Positions 5,543 through 6,938 of a stretch of DNA of 6,938 nucleotides are shown here, piece after piece. The position numbers and the translations under genes are program-made. The stretch comes from Lachnospiraceae bacterium (GTDB taxonomy: Bacteria > Bacillota > Clostridia > Lachnospirales > Lachnospiraceae), in NCBI GenBank assembly GCA_016282215.1, contig JAEEKC010000167.1, positions 1-6,938 on the forward strand, given 5' to 3'. How positions within the stretch are numbered: position 1 is the stretch's first letter; the number at the start of each line of letters is the position of its first letter. Under the pieces are notes generated by a model. That model saw only the letters and a program-made list of their open reading frames with translations. It did no database searches and was not told the DNA's origin.

Positions 5543-5571
5543 TTGCCATATCTAGGGAAATGTGCTAACAT
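5543..5571 (+). promoter_or_regulatory. Second, downstream promoter P2 of the topoisomerase gene
   Basis: TTGCCA (5543-5548, 5 of 6) and TAACAT (5566-5571, 4 of 6) are exactly 17 bp apart, and TGC (5563-5565) directly before TAACAT makes an extended -10. Start near 5578. Unlike P1 it has no SOS box, so it could supply expression independent of LexA. Confidence 0.45.
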
Positions 5572-5573
5572 TT
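5558..5573. promoter_or_regulatory. 16-bp inverted repeat over the P2 -10 box
   Basis: AAATGTGCTAACATTT has perfect 6-bp arms around GCTA and covers the -10 of P2. This matches the arrangement at the chemoreceptor promoter, although the sequence differs. Candidate operator or RNA hairpin; no regulator can be named. Confidence 0.4.
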
Positions 5574-5583
5574 ATTTCGTGTG

Positions 5584-5605
5584 GGCAGACGGTTATCTAT
5601 CTGCC
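5584..5605 (+). other. Leader hairpin upstream of the topoisomerase ribosome site
   Basis: GGCAGA (5584-5589) and TCTGCC (5600-5605) form a perfect 6-bp stem with a 10-base loop, ending 16 bases before the ribosome site GAGAGG (5621-5626). No T run follows, so it is not a terminator. Confidence 0.35.
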
Positions 5606-5631
5606 GGAAGCGATGAGGTTGAGAGGTGTAT

Positions 5632-6938
5632 ATGGGAGAAACAGTCAATTACGGGGCGGAGTCGATCACCGTCCTTGAGGGACTGACTGCAGTCAGAGTC
5701 AGGCCCGGAATGTATATCGGTTCAGTATCTACAAAAGGTCTGAACCATCTGGTTTATGAGATCGTAGATAATGCAGTGGACGAACACCTTGCCGGCTATT
5801 GCTCAGAGATCAAAGTATCTCTGGAAGCAGACGGCTCTGCGGTTGTGACGGATAACGGCCGCGGTATCCCGGTGGATCTGCATGAAAAAGGCGTCAGCGC
5901 AGAGCGTATCGTTTTTACAACGCTGCATGCCGGTGGTAAATTCGATAATAACGCCTATAAGACCAGCGGCGGTCTTCACGGTGTGGGTTCTTCCGTGGTG
6001 AATGCGCTTTCTACCTGGATGAAGGTGCGCGTCATGCGCGGCGGCAAGATCTATCAGGATACCTATGAGCGGGGAGAACCGACAACGGAACTGGAAAACG
6101 GACTTTTACCTGTGGTCGGAAAATGCCGCGGTACGGGAACTGAGATCTCATTTTTGCCGGATGATACGATTTTTGACCATACCGTATTTAAGGCAGAAGA
6201 TATCAAGAACAGACTGCACGAAACAGCCTATCTGAATCCGGAGCTGACCATTCATTTTACGGATAACCGTGTCAGTCCTGCCCAAAGTGTTTCGTTCCAT
6301 GAGCCGGAAGGACTTTCCGGTTTTGTGAAACATATGAATGAAGGCAAGGAAACGGTTCACGATATCATCTATGTGAAGGGTGAAAGCGAGAACATTCAGG
6401 TGGAAGCGGCTTTCCAGTATGTCAATGAATTCCATGAAAACGTCATGGGCTTTTGCAACAATATCTATAATGCGGAAGGCGGTACCCATCTGACCGGCTT
6501 TAAGACGATCTTTACCACGGTCATCAATACCTATGCAAGACAGCTGGGGATTTTGAAAGATAAGGATTCCAATTTCACCGGTCCCGATGTCCGCAACGGT
6601 ATGACGGCCATCGTATCTATAAAGCATCCGGATCCCAGATTTGAGGGACAGACCAAGACCAAGCTGGATAACCAGGATGCGGCAAAAGTGGTTTCCAAGG
6701 TCATCGGCGATGAAGTGCAACGCTTTTTCGACAGGAATGTTGAGGTCTTAAAAAGTGTCATCGGTTGTGCGGAAAAAGCGGCCAAGATCCGCAAGACGGA
6801 AGAAAAAGCCAAGACCAATATGCTGACCAAGCAGAAGTTTTCCTTTGATTCCAACGGAAAGCTGGCTAACTGCGAATCCAAAGACGCAAAGAAGTGTGAG
6901 ATCTTTATTGTCGAGGGTGATTCCGCCGGCGGCAGCGC
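5632..6938 (+). CDS. parE: Type IIA DNA topoisomerase subunit B (ParE/GyrB-like), N-terminal 435 residues, runs off window
   Basis: ATPase subunit of a type II topoisomerase that passes one DNA duplex through another using ATP. The start has AGAGG at 5622-5626, 5 bp before ATG; the frame stays open to the window end (435 codons plus 2 bases, of about 640 expected). GHKL ATPase motifs: YEIVDN with catalytic E43 and N47, DNGRGIP (74-80), the lid GGLHGVGSSVVNAL (113-126) and an Arg in MRGGK (136) where coumarin drugs contact GyrB. The transducer domain has the ATP-contacting loop EGQTKTKL (338-345). The TOPRIM domain begins with EGDSAGGS (428-435), whose E428 is the metal-binding catalytic acid; the window cuts there. 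The variant VRVRPGMYIGSVSTKGLNHL and FDNNAYKTSGG resemble the second B-subunit type found beside classical GyrB in Lachnospiraceae. The lack of dnaA/recF neighbours and the SOS box favour ParE, but QTKTKL is GyrB-like, so ParE versus GyrB remains open. A ParC/GyrA-like gene is expected downstream. Confidence 0.93.
   Translation, partial: MGETVNYGAESITVLEGLTAVRVRPGMYIGSVSTKGLNHLVYEIVDNAVDEHLAGYCSEIKVSLEADGSAVVTDNGRGIPVDLHEKGVSAERIVFTTLHAGGKFDNNAYKTSGGLHGVGSSVVNALSTWMKVRVMRGGKIYQDTYERGEPTTELENGLLPVVGKCRGTGTEISFLPDDTIFDHTVFKAEDIKNRLHETAYLNPELTIHFTDNRVSPAQSVSFHEPEGLSGFVKHMNEGKETVHDIIYVKGESENIQVEAAFQYVNEFHENVMGFCNNIYNAEGGTHLTGFKTIFTTVINTYARQLGILKDKDSNFTGPDVRNGMTAIVSIKHPDPRFEGQTKTKLDNQDAAKVVSKVIGDEVQRFFDRNVEVLKSVIGCAEKAAKIRKTEEKAKTNMLTKQKFSFDSNGKLANCESKDAKKCEIFIVEGDSAGGS

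Noticed and set aside
6148..6881. Two long minus-strand frames opposite the topoisomerase gene
   Set aside because: The plus frame encodes conserved GHKL/transducer/TOPRIM motifs through this region; the antisense frames are by-products of its codon use.

Overview
The window looks like chromosomal DNA of a Gram-positive anaerobe of the class Clostridia, most likely Lachnospiraceae-like. This rests on purine-rich Shine-Dalgarno sites, sigma-A-type promoters, a DegV protein, a DUF975 membrane protein, a VanR/VanS-like two-component pair, and a second-type GyrB/ParE subunit that I recognise from that group. The assignment is from sequence character only. No transposase, integrase, tRNA, rRNA or CRISPR array is visible, and all genes are on the plus strand.

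Layout. (1) Bases 1-459 hold the C-terminal half of a DegV-family fatty-acid-binding protein. (2) Bases 460-636 carry a 7-4-7 direct repeat of GTTAAGG, the geometry bound by OmpR/PhoB-family regulators, then a weak promoter, a 14-bp perfect palindrome and a strong ribosome binding site. (3) Bases 637-3706 look like one transcription unit: a DUF975 membrane protein with an inserted heptad-repeat coiled coil, an OmpR/VanR-type response regulator and its histidine kinase. The gaps are 67 and 6 bp and no terminator is visible. (4) Bases 3707-3832 hold a good sigma-A promoter with an 18-bp inverted repeat over its -10 box and a leader with several possible hairpins. (5) Bases 3833-5362 encode a methyl-accepting chemotaxis protein whose sensor part is six membrane segments with no extracellular ligand domain and no HAMP domain. 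A strong intrinsic terminator follows. (6) Bases 5459-5631 hold two tandem extended -10 promoters. The first has a LexA/DinR-like SOS box between -35 and -10; the second has an inverted repeat over its -10. (7) From 5632 to the window end runs the ATPase/transducer part of a type IIA topoisomerase B subunit, probably topoisomerase IV ParE-like, cut off inside its TOPRIM motif.

How the genes may work together. The two-component pair next to a DUF975 membrane protein, with an OmpR-type direct repeat upstream, suggests an envelope-sensing module that may control itself. The chemoreceptor and the topoisomerase are separate transcription units by their own promoters and the terminator between them. 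The most testable points are the candidate SOS control of the topoisomerase gene, the OmpR-type operator before the DUF975 gene, and the identical 21-bp tandem units inside that gene, which predict length variation among strains.
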